Positions 11,346 to 22,322 of a DNA stretch of 64,000 nucleotides are shown one piece after another. The first letter of the stretch is position 1; each line of letters starts with the position of its first letter. This DNA is from Eleusine coracana subsp. coracana. Lineage: Eukaryota; Streptophyta; Magnoliopsida; Poales; Poaceae. The translations under genes and the position numbers were made by a program. The stretch spans positions 10,480,108-10,544,107 of the forward strand of contig CM064434.1 of the NCBI GenBank assembly GCA_032690845.1, in the 5' to 3' direction. The notes below the pieces were generated by a model. That model was not told where the DNA came from and made no database searches. It saw only the letters and a program-made list of their open reading frames with translations.

Positions 11346-11684
11346 CCTAATCCACTTAACCTAGACTTTGGACTAATGTTAGATTGGATTGTTCTATGTG
11401 TCACTACCCACTATCATTTATTATCCTTACCCCTATCTATGACTTTGGTATATTATTAGTTATATGATTATGAACATGCTATCTCTTGACCATCACCTTC
11501 CCTTGGGAGAACTATAAATGACAGCCATTAGAGTAATTCAGTGGTGAAATGCTACAACGAGATGTTCGTGCGCTTGCGGATTTAACTTGCCCACACTAAC
11601 CATCTGTTGAGTTCTACCTACAAGTAGTTCTGCCGCCTTGCCCAGTCTATTTATTTGGTGTGACTTAGCATATGTCAATAAGCA
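11346..11684 (+). mobile_element. Right part of the split Athila-like 5' LTR
   Basis: Continues the LTR begun before 6,489. It contains a GTTCGTGCGCTTGCGG-type segment (about 11,564-11,579) also seen, diverged, near the end of LTR X (GTTCACTTGCGG). It ends TAAGCA immediately before a degenerate primer-binding site. No matching 3' LTR for this family was found in the window. Confidence 0.55.
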
Positions 11685-11686
11685 TT

Positions 11687-11702
11687 TCTGACGCCATTGC
11701 CG
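11687..11702 (+). other. Degenerate retrotransposon primer-binding site
   Basis: CTGACGCCATTGCCGAGG differs at few positions from TGGCGCCGTTGCCGGGG, the primer-binding site I associate with Athila-type elements. It sits 2-3 bases after an LTR-like CA end. Confidence 0.5.
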
Positions 11703-11744
11703 AGGATAGTAATATTTTTTATATGACGTTAACAAATGTCAACA

Positions 11745-12230
11745 CGTACCCAAGCTAGATTTTCCTAAGTTCAAAGGGATTAACCTAAAGCTTTGGCGTC
11801 GCAAGTGTTAGGTCTACTTTTATATATTTAGGGTTCCAGAGAGTTTATGCACACGCTTTGCAACTCTGAAATTCATAGAGCATGCTACACTTCGATCGGA
11901 GACTGCAGAGACTTAGAGTAGGGTGAAGGATTGGGAGCAGTTGTGTCAGCTAGTGTTTGCTTGTTGGGAACGCGATCAACATCAGACTTTTATCCTTCAG
12001 ATTTTGGGGCTACAGCAAACCTCCTCGGTGGCCAAGTATGTTGAGCTTTTTGAGGATCCGAGACATCAAATTCTTTTTCATGATCCCACAGCTAGCAGCA
12101 CTTTCTTTGTTTGACGTTTCTTAGAGGGTCTTAAGTATGAAATTCGTGCAGTAATTTCTTTACATCATCCCCAAAACATGGATACTATGCGTTCCCTTGC
12201 ATTGTTGCAAGATGTTGAATATGAAATAGG
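11745..12230 (+). pseudogene. Chromovirus-like gag fragment
   Basis: With stops and a frame break, the plus strand reads PKLDFPKFKGINLKLWRRKC, then a capsid-type stretch (VAKYVELFEDPRHQILFHD, RFLEGLKYEIRAVISLHHP, MDTMRSLALLQDVEYE). That order matches the retrotransposon gag domain (PF03732 type) of Tekay/Del-like chromoviruses. The gag N-terminus is absent: only about 50 bp separate it from the primer-binding site. An in-frame stop follows SSTFFV. It is not functional. The abrupt change to an Athila-like protease at 12,236 suggests recombination between elements. Confidence 0.65.
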
Positions 12231-12235
12231 TCGAT

Positions 12236-12787
12236 GAAGGGGAAGTTTCTAGCCGATCTCGGTGCAAGTGTAAGTGTCATGCCTCGCTATGCCTTCTCAA
12301 GTTTAGAATTGCCCTACTAGAACCTACGACTATATGTTTGGAATTGGCTGATCAATCAGTTTGTTATCCTGATGGTGTTGCTAGAGATGTGCCCGTTTAG
12401 ATTGGAGATCATGTAGTTGCTATGGACTTCATCATGCTGGATATGGATCAAAGTACAAAGACTCCATTTATTTTTGGACGGCCATTCTTGAGAACATCAA
12501 AGGCAAACATTGATATTGGAAGTGATGAGATAAGCTATGATATAATTGGGACTTGGTATATATTCAAGTTTCGCACTAAGGGAGAAGAACGTTGCATGGT
12601 TTGTGCAATTGAGAGATACAAATCTACATATCATAAAGGAATCAATGGTAATTGGATGGAAATTAAAGAAAGGTTCAACAAACTAAAGGAGGAACGAATA
12701 GAGAACTTTACAGTATCAAAATCACGTACCCGTATAGCGATGCTAAGGAATAATTACTATACGGAGGTCAAGCTTTATGACCTCTAA
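12236..12787 (+). pseudogene. Athila-type aspartic protease fragment
   Basis: The frame begins with KFLADLGASVSVMPRYAFSS, containing the D-[LT]-G-A active-site motif in the DLGAS form typical of Athila/Tat-group proteases. After a frameshift near 12,305 it continues (LELADQSVCYPDGVARDV, then DFIMLDMDQSTKTPFIFGRP, FLRTSKANIDIGSDEIS), matching the family's flap and the G-R-P-F-L helix. Reverse transcriptase and integrase, which should follow, are missing. The reading frame ends at a TAA just before the TTGGG-AGGCAA-CCCAA motif. Confidence 0.7.
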
Positions 12788-12803
12788 AAAACAAATAGTG
12801 CTT

Positions 12804-12819
12804 TTGGGAGGCAACCCAA
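12804..12819 (+). other. TTGGG-AGGCAA-CCCAA hairpin motif downstream of pol
   Basis: A 5-bp stem with a 6-base loop. From memory, this GGGAGGCAACCC motif is widely kept after the pol region of plant Athila-like elements. A weaker relative (TTTCGGGAGGGCAAC) follows at about 12,863. Confidence 0.5.
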
Positions 12820-13472
12820 GGTCCGGGAAGCAAGGCATAGATTGAATTCATTAGTGTTAGGGCTTTCGGGAGGGCAACTTGCTAATTTAGAAAAATAGTG
12901 CTGGCCAGGAGGGTCATCCAGTGTCTAAATTGTTTGCTTGAAATTATCAATAATGCTCCGGGAGTAAAATTTGCAAGTCCTAGTATTTGTTATATTCTCT
13001 GTGTGCTACCCCTGTGCTGTCTAATCACTTTTCTGTAGCTTTTTCTTTTTCTTTTTTGTTTGTTAATTAACAGTACAAGGGAAGAAAAGGAACAAAAAAA
13101 ATGTGGTGCATGCTGATCGGCACCATGGCCTGAACTCCGACGAATGTTCCAGATGGAATCCCTAATTTGATAAAAATCCATAGGGTAATATAAGGAAGTA
13201 AAATGAGATTTTCAAGGAAGGAAAGTTACAAAAGATAAACGAAATCAATTGTCCTGAGAAAATTTCCGTGTTTTTCGTGTTGTATTGTCACACAAAAATA
13301 TTATAAAATTCCTATGGAAAGAGGAGGCGGCTACACAAAGCAAAGAAGCTTCGTGCTGACCGGCGGTCGGCACAGCCCCATGTCAATTGGCACAAACAAG
13401 AAAATATGCTTTTCAGAATCTCGATGCCACAGAAGACATGACAACCATAGGAAATTTGAAATTTTTGGTGAC
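12820..13472 (+). mobile_element. Athila-like internal non-coding DNA
   Basis: No gene. It contains a pyrimidine-rich stretch (13,030-13,055) and repeated motifs of the type GCTGATCGGCACC that recur at 13.7, 13.9, 14.6 and 17.7 kb. Assigned to the surrounding Athila-like element by these shared motifs. Confidence 0.4.
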
Positions 13473-14556
13473 TGTTGACCTCATTTCGGTCTTCAATTTA
13501 CATAGTAAATAAGGTGTTTTCAATGCTTTATTTTACTATTATTGCTAACAATTAACCCTAATTGTCATATATATATATATATTCATAGTTGTCTCGTTTA
13601 TTTGAATTATGCAGGAAATAGGTAAAAATAGATAATATATGGACCAAGGATGACAAAAGGCCAAAGAATGAAGATTTGAAGGCCGTGCCGCTCGGCACAG
13701 CCTTTGTGCCGATCGGCACCACAAACCGGAGGAAAGGATGCCCAAAGACATCGACAGAGTCAGAGTCGGTGCAACAAATCCCCAAAATCAGAAAGAGTAT
13801 AAAATGAATATGTCATTGCAAGGAAAAGGCGAACAATGAGAGATGGAGAGTTAGCGGTGGCGAACACTGCAGACACTAGTCACCACCACCAAAAAGGAGG
13901 AGCGTGCCAATCGGCGCATCATTGAGGCGATCGGCACATGTGCATCCTACATTGCACCTCATCATCCAATTGTAATTATGTCAATGGATTACAGTAGGAT
14001 GCCAGAGTAGTTCTCATATTCTCTCAATTGGCGTGGGGAATCTAGCTATGTAAACTCTGAACACTTATGAAATTTGTTTCATACGTTCAGTTATGTGATT
14101 TGCTTTTTTCATATATGATTGTTGATGATCTTATATATGAATCTATTAGTGTGGCTAAACTTTTAGTTATGCTATCAAAGATCACAAAGTGCAAGAAACC
14201 AGTAGGAAGCCATTAGCTCCTGGAGTGACACGGTCAGGCTGAACAAAACCACCATGTCACGTAGAATACTAAATATATCAAATGAACCAATAGTGTAAGT
14301 TGCATGCTAGTAACCTGAACCATAGGAGGAAATCCTTTTATAACCTTGGTCAAACCCATTTGTTCATCTGTTTCCAGTTGCTCACTACCTTTCATAAACA
14401 CAATTGTTATATAACATTAGTAGTTCTTAAATAATAGTCTAAGTTCTGCTTGTTCTCCATGAATTCAATTGAATCTTGGAATAGTCTAAGGGAAAAAGAC
14501 TATCGTGAACAGCTTTCACTTGCGGTATATAAATTGGTACGTACAAACGACCAGCA
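13473..14556 (+). mobile_element. Older, diverged copy of LTR X (probable solo LTR)
   Basis: It aligns in order with LTR X: the AGGAAATAGGTAAAAAT region (about 13,612), GCCGATCGGCACC blocks, CTCACTACCTTTCATAAA, TTGAATCTTGGAATAGTCT, CACTTGCGGTATATAAATTG, and the end CGACCAGCA. The proposed flanks GTGAC and ACGAC differ by two transitions, compatible with a decayed TSD. Similar internal DNA on both sides supports insertion of a solo LTR into an Athila-like element. The left border is the weaker one. Confidence 0.55.
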
Positions 14557-15066
14557 ACGACTTGTAGCTTTTGACGCTGCACGAGGCGCTGTTGGTAGTA
14601 GTGCTGACCGGCATGTGTGCCAATGCCTCCAAAAATGCACCAAACACTGAGCGCGTGGGGAAGAAGAAAAGCTACTGACGTCGACACAATGGTTAGGCAC
14701 AGAGGGACATTGACACGCCTAGACGTGAGAAGGAGCAAAAGTGCCAGACTGGCACAGACTTGTGCTGATCAGCACCGCTCGGAAGAGATGCAGATTTTGC
14801 AGCTGCTCCCCTGTTTCTTGACATTCAGTATCAAGATTAGATGTGGGGAAGAGGAAAATAAGGCGTGGCAGCCAAGGTGCAGAAAATTTGAAATGTGTCG
14901 ATCAGTACTATAGTAATTTGAACTGAAGGTGTTCCATCCTTTGGAGGCCTTGGCTAGCTATAAAAGGAGGGCACTACCCCCTGATTCTTGCCACAACCTC
15001 CTGGTAATTCTCTCCACTTCCCCACTCACCCCACTTTTGCATTTCACTTCCATTTTGGTAGGAGAT

Positions 15067-16644
15067 GGAAAATTCATGGAAGCAAAGAGGCGTGTTGGCA
15101 AGAAGGTTTGCTGGAGTTCCAACTTCGGCGGCTCCGACAACTTAGACATCCATGGCCACTTCGACTTTGCCAACTCAAGGTCAAGCTCCATCAGTGGCGA
15201 CAGCCACGAGGCCCCCATTGAGATGATGCCACCAAGGGCTGCAAGGCAGGACGACTTCTACATCGGCTGCCACAACATTGGAGAGCAACCGCTGCTGCGG
15301 TGGTAGTCAATGGGATGACTAAGGAGGCCTCCTCACGACTGTTGGCATACGTGTAGTAGGTAGTACCAGAGGGGTTCACCCTTATGAGCGCAGAGGAGGA
15401 ACACTTGTACTACTCCGTCTGCGGCTGCTTCGTCCCAACTTCAACATGGACAAAAACTTACTCGAGAGGATCGGATGTGGTCTGACCTGACATCAAAAGA
15501 TGCCTCTCCAACCTCGAGTGGGAGATCTTCCACGATCAATGGAGCGGCTTGTCCCTCAATATTGGCATTGAGCATGCCACCACCATGTGCCTTTAGAGGG
15601 ACGATGAGGGATGTAATGTGATCAACTTCTATGTACGGGATGAGATTTACTCCATCAGGGTCGAGGGGCTCACGACGCTCCTTGGATTTGATGGGGAGTC
15701 CCCCATCCACAGCGACACAACAAAGGAATAGATCGATGTGTTCTGGTTATGCATCACTGATGTAGAGGAGCGCAAGAGGGGGCACATCAAGCACCCCACG
15801 ATCCAACTCCAGCACTGATGGATCATCGCTCGCACCATCGGGCGGATCGACTCCGCCAACATCTCTTGCATGGACAGTCCTCTCAAGTGCAACCCAATCC
15901 CGGTGATGGTGGCGATGGTTCTGTCTACTGAACCACGCGATGGGAAGGCTAGCCTTTGGAAGCTACCTCTAAACGATGATCTTCAACATCACCCATGGCA
16001 ACGTCATCCTTGATCCGCAGTAGTGAGTGCCGCCGGTTGTTATAAATGAGACCATGACACGCGGTAAGACCATCACAGGTAGCGAGAAGCAGGGCTACTA
16101 TGTGTATGACACAAATATATGGCTTCCATGTTTTGACCTTGGCTTTTTCGTCCCTCACAAACTCAACGGGGGAAATTGGATCGAGGTCGACCTCTGCGAG
16201 TGCACCATGGTAGTGAAGAATAAGCATGGGAGGAAGGAAGGCATCGGCAGGACTTCAGCGAGCGCGGCAGTACAAGGCCAGGGAGTTCAGATTCTACACG
16301 ATCCATCCCCAGCAGACTCCATGGCAGGAGCCTCCACATATTGGTGTAGCCTACATGTCGATCCGCACAGATGCCAGGTACTCTAGGAGGCCCACTATGT
16401 ACCCTCAGCACCAACCGGGGGGGGGGGGGGGGGGGGGGTGAGGGAATCCCACTTTGCTTCTGCAGGTCCGAAGGTGGACTTCACCCCTATGCATCGATTC
16501 ATCGACAACAGCCTCGACTACGTTAACCGCATTGACAACTTGGTCGATGAGATGCGAAACAACACCAATGAGATGATCGAGGAGTTTGAGCAGTTGAAGG
16601 CAGGATACTACGGCTTTGACGACCCCGAAGACTCTCTTGTTTGA
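15067..16644 (+). pseudogene. Athila ORF-1-like protein (PF03078 type), broken
   Basis: Read across three frames, this matches the plant retrotransposon ORF-1 family of unknown function: EEHLYYSVCGCFVPTS, NLEWEIFHDQWSGLSLNI, then RDEIYSIRVEGLTTLLGF with DGESPIHSDTTKE, HIKHPTIQLQHWIIARTIGR (stop removed in this reading), and a Pro/Gln-rich tail before a 22-G tract at 16,417-16,438. The last 50 codons (FIDNSLDYVNRIDNLVDEMR, EFEQLKAGYYGFDDPED) lie in the tandemly duplicated segment, so the C-terminus is present twice. There are many stops (often TAG or TGA) and frameshifts. No gag or pol is attached directly. Confidence 0.6.
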
Positions 16645-17680
16645 GTAGTGTGTTGTGTTTGAGTAACACTTATATCGTTTCCGTTTTACGTTTTCATTTC
16701 ACTCTTTGCATCTTTTTATTTATTTTTTATGTGTGAGTGGGTTGGAAAATGTTGTATCAGGTGTGTTAGTTTATTTTTGAATTTTTATTGTGCAATTGTG
16801 CTAGTAGTAGTAATAGTATTAGTAGTTGTTTCATTTTGAAATTCATCACCATGTAGTTCGAGCTTCACATATTAATATGATGGTGATTTTTTATGTTAAA
16901 AATAAAACGATGCTTGTATGTATGATTATTTTGAGGAGTGTTTACGGTAATCGTTTATGTATCGTGATACCTTCTAGCCAGAAATGCATGATCCGGTACT
17001 TGAGCCATAAATTCGTTGAAACACCACATCAGTCCTTGGCTATATCACACCTAATCCTGGGCATCCCACTTTGCTTCTGCAAAGTCCGAAGGTGGACTTC
17101 ACCCCTATGCATCGATTCATCGATAACAGCCTCGACTACGTTAACCGCATTGACAACTTGGTCGATGAGATGCGAAACAACACCAATGAGATGATCGAGG
17201 AGTTTGAGCAGTTGAAGGCAGGATACTACGGCTTTGACAACCCCGAAGACTCTTGTTTGAGTAGTGTGTTGTGTTTGAGTAACACTTATATCGGTTTCTG
17301 GTTTATGTTTTCATTTCACTCTTTGCATCTTTTTTATTTATTTTTTATGTGTGAGTGGGTTGGGAAACGTTGTATCAGGTGTGTTAGTTTATTTTTGAAT
17401 TTTTATTGTGCAATTGTGCTAGTAGTAGTAATAGTATTAGTAGTTGTTTCATTTTGAAATTCATCACCATGTAGTTCGAGCTTCACATATTAATATGATG
17501 GTGATTTTTTATGTTAAAAATAAAATGATGCTTATATGTATGATTATTTTGAGGAGTGTTTACGGTAATCGTTTATGTATCGTGATACCTTCTAGCCAGA
17601 AATGCATGATCCGGTACTTGAGCCATAAATTCGTTGAAACACCACATCAGTCCTTGGCTATATCCCACCTAATCCTGGGC
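16444..17680 (+). repeat. 618-bp tandem duplication, two units
   Basis: The unit starting CCCACTTTGCTTCTGCA and ending CTAATCCTGGGC occurs at about 16,447-17,062 and 17,065-17,680, offset 618 bp throughout. Differences are few (for example GACGACCCC against GACAACCCC, and a 1-base change that removes the stop context). The copies hold the ORF-1 C-terminus plus its AT-rich downstream region. High similarity means the duplication is much younger than the host element. Confidence 0.9.
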
Positions 17681-18082
17681 TCACATTTGTATTAAGTGCC
17701 TTACTGAGTGGATCCAAAGCAAAATTTAATATGCAGATCCCCGTGCCTATCGGCACAACAATAAAAGAAAAGGGAGATGTAGAATGACTTCCACGGGTTT
17801 GCTCGGGACTAGCAAAGATTTAGTCGTGGAGGAGAGAATTCCTTCAAAATCCAAGAAAAATTACCAATTAGCCAAGGATTCTCTTTTTCAAACCATGTAC
17901 AATTCCTGCTATGTGTATGTCCAGCTATCTAAAAGTGTGAGTTTCTCTCTTATAGTTTAATTTTTAATAGCCTTTCTGACAAGTCTTAATAAAACCAACT
18001 AGAGTTTTTTCTTACCTTCACAATATATTTTTAGTCATTGTCTTTATTCCTTGAAATTTCTTACCAAGCTACTCATGTTGCC
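17681..18082 (+). mobile_element. Athila-like internal non-coding DNA
   Basis: Contains the motif GCTCGGGACTAGCAAAGATT (17,798-17,817), which recurs as CTCGGGACGACCAAAGATTT at 19,227 just before the downstream LTR. No gene. Confidence 0.4.
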
Positions 18083-18085
18083 TTA

Positions 18086-18896
18086 GACCAACTCCAATGA
18101 AGGTCTGCAAATTAGAGCCCACAAAATCAATTTATAGACCAGCCTGAAAAATAGGAGGCCCTCAAATGGGCTGTAAACTCCATTGGAACCAAGCAAACCA
18201 GACCACTACTCTTCGTGGGACCCACTATCAGCACCTTCTTCTCCGACGGTCACTGCCCAGCACGCCTCCGCTCCGGCCCGCCACTGCCCAGCGAGCTACT
18301 CTGGCAGCCCCGCCAGCCACCGATTCCACCACGCTCGTGCCCGCTCGCCCTGGACCCGGCACCACCACCCCAACCAAGGTGCTGCACCCGCTCGCCACAG
18401 ACCCAGCGCCACCACCCCAACCTCGACGCTGCGCCAGCCCGCCCCGAGAGCGACCGCGCGCCGCTGGCCTGCCCCCAACTCTGCCGCAGCTCCGCCCACC
18501 GGCTGCGCCACCGCACGCCACCTCGTCCCCGGCGTCGCTTGCGCCGAGTCGCGTCCGGCCGCGCCGCTGGCCCAACCCTGGCTCCGCCACAGCCCCACCC
18601 CCAACGCTGCCAGCAACACGGGAGAGAGGGGGGGGGGAGGTCACACGAGAGAAAAAAATGAAAGAAAAATAAAAGAATAGAAAAAATATGTGAGGCCCAC
18701 ATTTTGGAGGGGAAATAGGATGCTCCAAAACTTGAGGGGAAATAGGATGCTCCAAAACTTGAGGCTGGGATGAAACAATTTGAGAGCCCATGCAGAATGC
18801 ATGCCTAAATAGGAGCCCTGCTGGAGAAGATTTTTTTCACTTTGCATGCAAATTTTAGGATGGGGGGTTATATGCGGGCTACTGCTGGAGATGCTC
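18086..18896. mobile_element. Tourist-like element with GC-rich core
   Basis: Termini GACCAACTCCAATGAAG and (inverted) GAGCATCTCCAGCAGTAG are flanked by TTA (18083-18085 and 18897-18899). The 811-bp element has a very GC-rich core (18,200-18,640) that is open in five frames and reads as Pro/Ala- or Arg/Gly-rich protein. This is composition-driven, and no domain is recognisable. A 27-bp unit (GGGGAAATAGGATGCTCCAAAACTTGA) is tandemly doubled near 18,700-18,765. A captured gene fragment is possible but unproven. Confidence 0.7.
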
Positions 18897-19220
18897 TTAC
18901 ATAGAAATATCAATAAAGTAGTCTTTCGAGTGAGTGAAAGGAAGTTGAGTTGTTTAATTGATCATTTGAGAAGAAAAGTTCTTTTGCTCACAATACATTT
19001 TAGGTGATTTACATGAGTGAAAAAATTATAATCATTGAGTTGAATGTTTTTAAGACTTGCTTTGGAAAAAAAATTTCAAGCTCAATACCCATACTTTGAA
19101 ATTACTTGTTGAATATTAAATATAATCTGATCTCACAATGATTAAGTACCCAACTCGTGTAGATTTGAATGAAACAATGCTATGATTAATATGATTATGT
19201 ACAACATGATTTTCATTCTT

Positions 19221-19265
19221 GACCTCGCTCGGGACGACCAAAGATTTAAGTGTGGGAGCTATTAA
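19221..19265 (+). other. Pre-LTR motif and degenerate polypurine tract
   Basis: CTCGGGACGACCAAAGATTT followed by AAGTGTGGGAGC lies immediately upstream of a TG-starting LTR. Athila-like elements typically carry a purine-rich tract of this form next to the 3' LTR. Confidence 0.5.
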
Positions 19266-20680
19266 TGTCAATTCAAGCACCATTTTATATGTGAATCGCA
19301 TCCTATTTAGATCACAAAAGCTACCATTTTAGGTCACTAGTCTTTGATAATACCAATATATTCATATATATGTCATTCTGAGAGTTTATTGCAGATACAG
19401 GTAGACAAGACGACATTCTGGACACAACAGCAGACTTGGACCTAGAAGAGGCCATTATAGCAGAAAAGGCCCAAGTCCCGATGGGCATGAGCCTGCGCCG
19501 ATCAACACAAGAGTAATTTGGGCTAATCAAGCCTAGCCCACTTGCCAGTTCTTCTAGAAGAAAGTTATTCGCGCCAATCTTTGAAGATATTCATCACGAA
19601 GAGATAAAAGGAAACTTCCAAGATTCAAAACATGCAATGCAAGGCTATACTTCAAAAAACCTGACAAGAAGGCCTACATGGAAGCTATAGAAGATTTGGA
19701 AACCTACTCGGAGAAGATAACAGGCTTAACACGAGTCGTGCCGATTAGCACCCACTCTATGCTGATCAGCATGTGGCATGTTTCCCAAGAAACTGACCTT
19801 GTCATGTGGCACAACCCTATAATTACTTGTAAAACCCTAGGATGCGGGACACGTCGATCGGCACGTGGCCTGTTTCCCAAGAAACCGACTTTGTCTTGTT
19901 TCATGAGTTTAGAGCCATCGTGGCTTTGCCCCCTTCTTCATGATCTCTAGTTATTAGGGCTTAGTTTAGCTAACCTAGCCAAGTCGACAATAGCAAGATT
20001 GAAGGCTTGGATGTTCAAGAACCACTGGTGCTTGAGGTGATCCATCAAGGTAGGCCTACTAGATGGTGGTGTGTCTTGTATATCAAAGTATGATTGTATA
20101 TGTTGATGAATGGTTTTGGCTATTTGATTACCTGAATTTTATGGTCTTACATGTTCTTGTTCTAATGCTTAGTACATAGGCTAAGTATTTAGATGCTATC
20201 TTAATTGTGTTGATTAGGGTAGTACTCCGGATCTTGTATGCGTCATATTTGCATGTGTATCTAGTTATGCATGGTAGTAGATGTGTGTAGAGTAGAAAGT
20301 GGTAGACTGATTACGGTAACTGATCATGACAGGGCTTATCAGAAAGGCATCAGTTTTCTATCGATCTTCAGTTCTTGATATCCAGCTAATTCCTTTTATG
20401 ATGCTATTTGGTTATTCTTTGTGGTTACGATCTCAACTAGAAGAAATTGGCTAACTCACTAAACAGCTTTCATAAGTCTTTCTATGAAATTAAACAACCT
20501 TCACTAAAAGCCTCTGTGTCGATCACTAGAATGCTAGATTATAACTTTTACTAAAAATTTTGCTTAATTCCCACTGGCCTCTATGGATTCGATTAAACCT
20601 TGGAATACTCTGAGGAAAAAAGATAATAATATACATCGTTCACTTGCGGTATATAAATTGATGTGTACAAACAACCAACA
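19266..20680 (+). mobile_element. LTR X, plus orientation (3' LTR)
   Basis: 1,415 bp from TGTCAATTCAAGC to ACAACCAACA. It aligns with the minus copy at 6,490-11,340, for example AAGAACCACTGGTGCTTGAG and ATCAAGGTAGGCC in the middle, and GGATTCGATTAAACC with TTGGAATACTC near the end. The upstream polypurine-like tract marks it as a 3' LTR. Downstream it abuts Ty1/copia sequence, so the parent element inserted into or beside that copia copy. The 5-bp flanks do not match each other, so no TSD is claimed. Confidence 0.7.
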
Positions 20681-22322
20681 AAACTCCGAGAGAAAATCAA
20701 AGTTGGATGGAGGTAGACGGGCTGGAAGTTTGGCAAAAAGCAAACAACAACTCATCAAAGGTCACGTGATGACAAATAATGAGTCGGTTAGTCGCAAGGT
20801 CAAGGCAATGATATCCTTTATGTTCAGACGGGCAACCAAGAAATACACAAAGGTTAGACCTAGGAGCGAGCTTATGTGTAGCAGTGACAGAGAGATTAGG
20901 AGAGCATTTACAACCAAAGACGAGTAGATGATCATATGAAGGGTGTACACCATATAGAGCAAAATATGGTGTTTGAAAATTAAGTGTTTTGGTTGGGTGC
21001 AGGTTATGAAGATATGTCGTGGCATGGAAAGCTTCTACCCAATAGGTGGTTGGGAGGCTTGCCAGAAACATAAGGGAGCACATAATATTATAAGTAGAAC
21101 TTGGCTCTACCATTTTGGGAGAAGTATGTGGACAGAACATATGAATAGTGACACCATGAGTAAGGAGAAAAGTGCTTGTGGAGGAGTTGACAGGCTTGAT
21201 GGTGGTGCCAAACTGGGTGTAGACATAAGAGAAAAAAATTATAGAGGGTTGAAAATGTGTCAAATTTCTATAAAACATGCGAACAATCATCAAGAATGAC
21301 AAGATAAAACCAAAGACACTACCAATGAAAAATGTCCAAATATCACAATGTATAAGATCAAAAATTTTGATGACATGAGAGTTGGACGTAGAAAAAGGAA
21401 GACGCACATGACGACCAAGACCTAAAGTTTCCAGCTCTTTTCTTACAAAAAGAGTCTAACAATCACATTCCCCGTTATAAGGCCCGGTCCTTCATAGACA
21501 GGTCATAAGGATCAAATTCAACCAAACATTTATTATCAATGGTAAACCGACAAACTGAGATAATGTCCTTAATAGTGTGAGGACAAATTTGTCACCAACA
21601 AATACTCATTACCGACAATGATATTAGATAGAGTAAAAGAATTAGGTGGATAGGAATCTATAAGAGGACCGGAGTCTGATATCATAGGAGAGGAAGCACC
21701 CTGAGTCCATTGCCGGAGGAGGGGCACGCGTCACCATGTGGAGCGACTTTGCCAAAGATTTGAGAGTCCCACGTCCACGGCTGGTACCATAATGCTGGAG
21801 GTGTGGCACCGGTGCGCATGTGGGCCGGGGAGCTGCGCCTGATGAATGCTTGTGTGGCCCATGATGAGAGCATGGGGTTGCTGGGCCGTTACGAGATAGG
21901 GTGGCCGAACGAGAGGCATGTGTTGGCCTGCACCATGTGCATACGTCGGGCTGGGCCAGATGGTACAGGGGCAAGTGAACGAATGCCAAGCGCGCTATCA
22001 TGCAGACTGCTGTTGCTACCGGAAGGACGTCCAGGGCGATCGCCATACGCCATCGTTCCGCTGCCAACAACGGCGGTTCCTGTTGGAGGCAGACATCGGG
22101 AGAAGGGGTTTGAGCTAGCGGCACAGGAGAAGGGCGGCATGAGGCCGATGCGACAGGAGGTTCGGACACGCCGCGGCAAGATCGCTAAGGACAGCGGTGG
22201 CAGGGAAAAGGCATGACGTCAAAGGATTTGCGAAGGTCGGCGTGGGGTACCGTGGAGGGTCGGCGGCTAGGGTAACCGGAAGCGAACATCGCAGAAGTGA
22301 ATCACTAGTGAAGTAGTGATAC
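20681..22322 (-). pseudogene. Ty1/copia gag-protease-integrase remnant
   Basis: On the minus strand the last 236 codons (21,407 to 20,697) form a continuous integrase piece: CDIWTF... at the start, LPTTYWVEAFHATTYLHNL, and a C-terminal part with GVHPSYDHLLVFGCKCSPNL and KLAPRSNLCVFLGCPSEHKG, a copia-type signature. Upstream, a broken frame reads CLVEFDPYDLSMKDR, as in the GAG-pre-integrase region. Further up is Pro-rich linker before the protease. Integrase zinc and catalytic residues are partly lost (stop at about 21,410). A TGGTATCAC-type primer-binding site lies at about 22,322. RT and RNase H are missing, cut off where LTR X begins. Confidence 0.75.

Noticed and set aside
18166..18791. 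Long frames on both strands (up to 187 codons)
   Set aside because: They are open in many frames at once because of base composition, and sit within a TTA-flanked MITE. No recognisable domain.
21803..22216. Plus-strand frame of 137 codons
   Set aside because: It is antisense to the copia element remnant and has no recognisable content.
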